Source: JBHEMK01 sp046262635 (GTDB taxonomy: Bacteria > Actinomycetota > Thermoleophilia > Gaiellales > Gaiellaceae). Taken from it: a stretch of DNA of 16,510 nucleotides. Location of the stretch: contig JBHEMK010000050.1 in the NCBI GenBank assembly GCA_046262635.1, positions 1 through 16,510 on the forward strand, in the 5' to 3' direction. The position numbers and the translations under genes were made by a program. Shown here in pieces: positions 15,368-16,510 of the stretch (position 1 is the stretch's first letter; each line of letters starts with the position of its first letter). Below the pieces are notes generated by a model. The model was not told where the DNA came from, did not search any database, and worked only from the letters and a program-made list of their open reading frames with translations.

Positions 15368-15955
15368 ATGCCGCACCGTCGCTTTAGTCAGGCGATCTCC
15401 GAGGGGGACGGAATCTCGGTGATCGCGGCCGTCGAGGATGGGGACGCGGCGCAGGCTGCGCAGGCAGAGCATGCCGAGGCGCTGGTCGTCACCGGAGATC
15501 CCGACCTCGTGCGGGCGGCTACGGAGCTCCCGATTCTCTGGCGGGCGAACGTCACCGTCGAGCAGGCGGCGGAGGTCGCTGACGCATGCTTGATCGTGTT
15601 CGAACACCACGACGACGACGACGGCAGGCTCGAGGAGGTGCATCGCCGGGCGCTCGAGCTCGGTCTCGACTGCGTTGTCGACGTCCGCAACGAGGAGGAG
15701 CTCGAGCAGGCCCTCGAACGCGTTGATCCTGAGATCTTTCTGCTCTCACCGCGTGCCGCCGAGAGCGACCAGCCGCCCCTCGAGTGCGTGCTCGAGCTCC
15801 TGCCGGACGTGCCCGCCGGGAAGCTCGCGATCGCCGACCTGCCCCGGACGCGGCACGAGGACATCACCGAGCTGGAGCGGGCCGGCGTTGACGCGGTGAT
15901 CGTCCACTTCCGCGACGTCGCCGGACTCGTTGGCGGCCCCCCGCCCGCGGTCTAA
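15368..15955 (+). CDS. TrpC-like TIM-barrel protein lacking catalytic residues (tentative)
   Basis: The protein has 195 residues from ATG 15368. The layout resembles indole-3-glycerol-phosphate synthase: an opening FSQAISEGDGISVIAAVE, then LPILWRANVTVEQAAEV, ALELGLDCVVDVRNEEELEQAL, and near the end HEDITELERAGVDAVIVHF. These parallel TrpC's SVIAEIK, LPVLRKDF, LGLDxLVEVHDEEELE and a final GVDAVLVG. The catalytic Lys of AEIK, the Lys of KDF, the Asn of NNRD and the Glu of the SESG motif are all replaced. It is also about 60 residues shorter than TrpC. A pyrimidine- or indole-synthesis role is therefore unlikely; a ligand-binding or scaffold role is possible. It is acidic (a run of four Asp at about 78-81). 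The assignment rests on pattern resemblance only. Confidence 0.65.
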   Translation: MPHRRFSQAISEGDGISVIAAVEDGDAAQAAQAEHAEALVVTGDPDLVRAATELPILWRANVTVEQAAEVADACLIVFEHHDDDDGRLEEVHRRALELGLDCVVDVRNEEELEQALERVDPEIFLLSPRAAESDQPPLECVLELLPDVPAGKLAIADLPRTRHEDITELERAGVDAVIVHFRDVAGLVGGPPPAV

Positions 15956-15970
15956 CGCGGCGCTCGGCGC

Positions 15971-15976
15971 TACCCT
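15971..15976 (+). promoter_or_regulatory. Probable -10 box for the lipoprotein gene (leaderless type)
   Basis: TACCCT lies 7 nt before GTG 15984, with no Shine-Dalgarno sequence. The arrangement matches those in front of phoH and deoC. Confidence 0.4.
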
Positions 15977-15983
15977 TTCCCGC

Positions 15984-16510
15984 GTGAGGGCTTCCGCGAT
16001 CGCCGCGCTCTGCGCGCTCGCGCTCGCCGTCGCGGGCTGCGGCGGCTCTGCCCAGCCCAAGGCGTGTGCGGCCGCGGCGCCCTCGAAACCGCGCTGCTCC
16101 CCCTTGCAGCTCCGCGACTGGCAGGAGCTGGCGAACCGGATCGACGCCCCGTCTACTGTCCGAGCTGACTGCCGGATCCGCTCGACGGGGTGATCGGGAG
16201 CCGGTGGAACAACATCGACGCCGTCTCGAGGGACCGCAGCTACCTGATGAGCTGGGTCTGGCAGGAAACCGGCCCTGGGGCGCCGGGGGCGAGCTCCACG
16301 TCAACCTCAGGGGCTACCCGGGCAAAATGGCGATCCCGAGCTGCCCCGGTGAGGTGAGCGGCTCGACGACCCCTGCTACGCGGACCCGCACGGCACCGTC
16401 CGGCGTAACGGGATCGTGGCCACCGTCTACACGGTCAACCAGGGAGCCGACCAGTGGCACATCCTTTACGGCCGGCGCTTCCGCGGGTCGCTTTACACGA
16501 TCAGTGAGCA
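15984..16510 (+). pseudogene. Broken lipoprotein gene, running off the window
   Basis: GTG 15984 opens a frame with a lipoprotein signal peptide (ASAIAALCALALAVAGC, lipobox VAGC with Cys19) and ends at TGA 16191-16193 after 69 residues. The similarity to a protein clearly continues in other frames. One base lost near 16151 shifts to a frame reading VYCPS, an in-frame TGA at 16166-16168 (probably Trp), then LPDPLDGVIGSRWNNIDAVS and SYLMSWVWQETGPG. A base lost near 16285 leads to GELHVNLRGYPGKMAIPSCPG. Another lost near 16370 leads to CYADPHGTVRRNG and VYTVNQGADQWHILY, open to the window end. The pieces form one plausible exported protein of unknown function. At least one nonsense codon and three single-base deletions make it non-functional unless they are sequence errors. 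Confidence 0.75.

Overview
The window is a very GC-rich bacterial chromosome segment with frequent GTG/TTG starts, 4-nt GTGA gene overlaps and promoter-like hexamers lying directly in front of start codons. Gene content and order (hrcA-dnaJ-prmA, then mtaB-HIT-yqeY, phoH-ybeY-dgkA-cdd-era, and deoC next to two aldehyde dehydrogenases) suggest an actinomycete-type organism. My best guess is the Thermoleophilia (Gaiella/Solirubrobacter-like); this is inference from gene style and resemblance, not from a search.

Layout. (1) 1-2939 (+): heat-shock repressor HrcA (first codon just outside the window), DnaJ and the L11 methyltransferase PrmA. (2) 2939-3822 (+): a broken NAD(P)-binding SDR-like gene, with one nonsense codon and two single-base insertions. 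(3) 3824-6217 (+): the tRNA methylthiotransferase MtaB, a HIT-family hydrolase that seems to start with CTG, a YqeY/GatB-like protein, and a small predicted membrane protein. (4) 6226-7455 (-): a secreted coiled-coil NlpC/P60 cell-wall hydrolase. (5) 7551-10846 (+): phoH, ybeY, a diacylglycerol-kinase/PAP2-phosphatase fusion, cdd and era, tightly packed. (6) 10827-12053 (-): a SAM methyltransferase followed, with a GTGA overlap, by the decayed remnant of an FRG-domain gene. (7) 12123-15955 (+): deoC, a full-length aldehyde dehydrogenase, a half-length aldehyde-dehydrogenase-like protein with no catalytic residues, and a small TIM-barrel-like protein resembling a catalytically dead TrpC. (8) 15984-16510 (+): the start of a lipoprotein gene, also broken by several indels and a nonsense codon, running off the window.

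How the genes work together. Regions 1, 3 and 5 are conserved housekeeping: protein folding, ribosome and tRNA modification, 16S rRNA maturation, ribosome assembly, pyrimidine salvage and lipid-carrier recycling. Region 7 looks like deoxyribose-phosphate catabolism: DeoC makes acetaldehyde plus glyceraldehyde-3-phosphate and the dehydrogenase could oxidise the aldehyde. The half-length partner and the TrpC-like protein have no obvious catalytic role.

The most notable points are two probable CTG-initiated genes, three decayed accessory genes lying among about 14.5 kb of undamaged frames, the pseudoenzyme-like pair downstream of deoC, and a recurring TACACT-type hexamer 6-7 nt before start codons that suggests leaderless transcripts. 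I found no clear new defence or mobile system, and no tRNA, rRNA, CRISPR array or insertion sequence.
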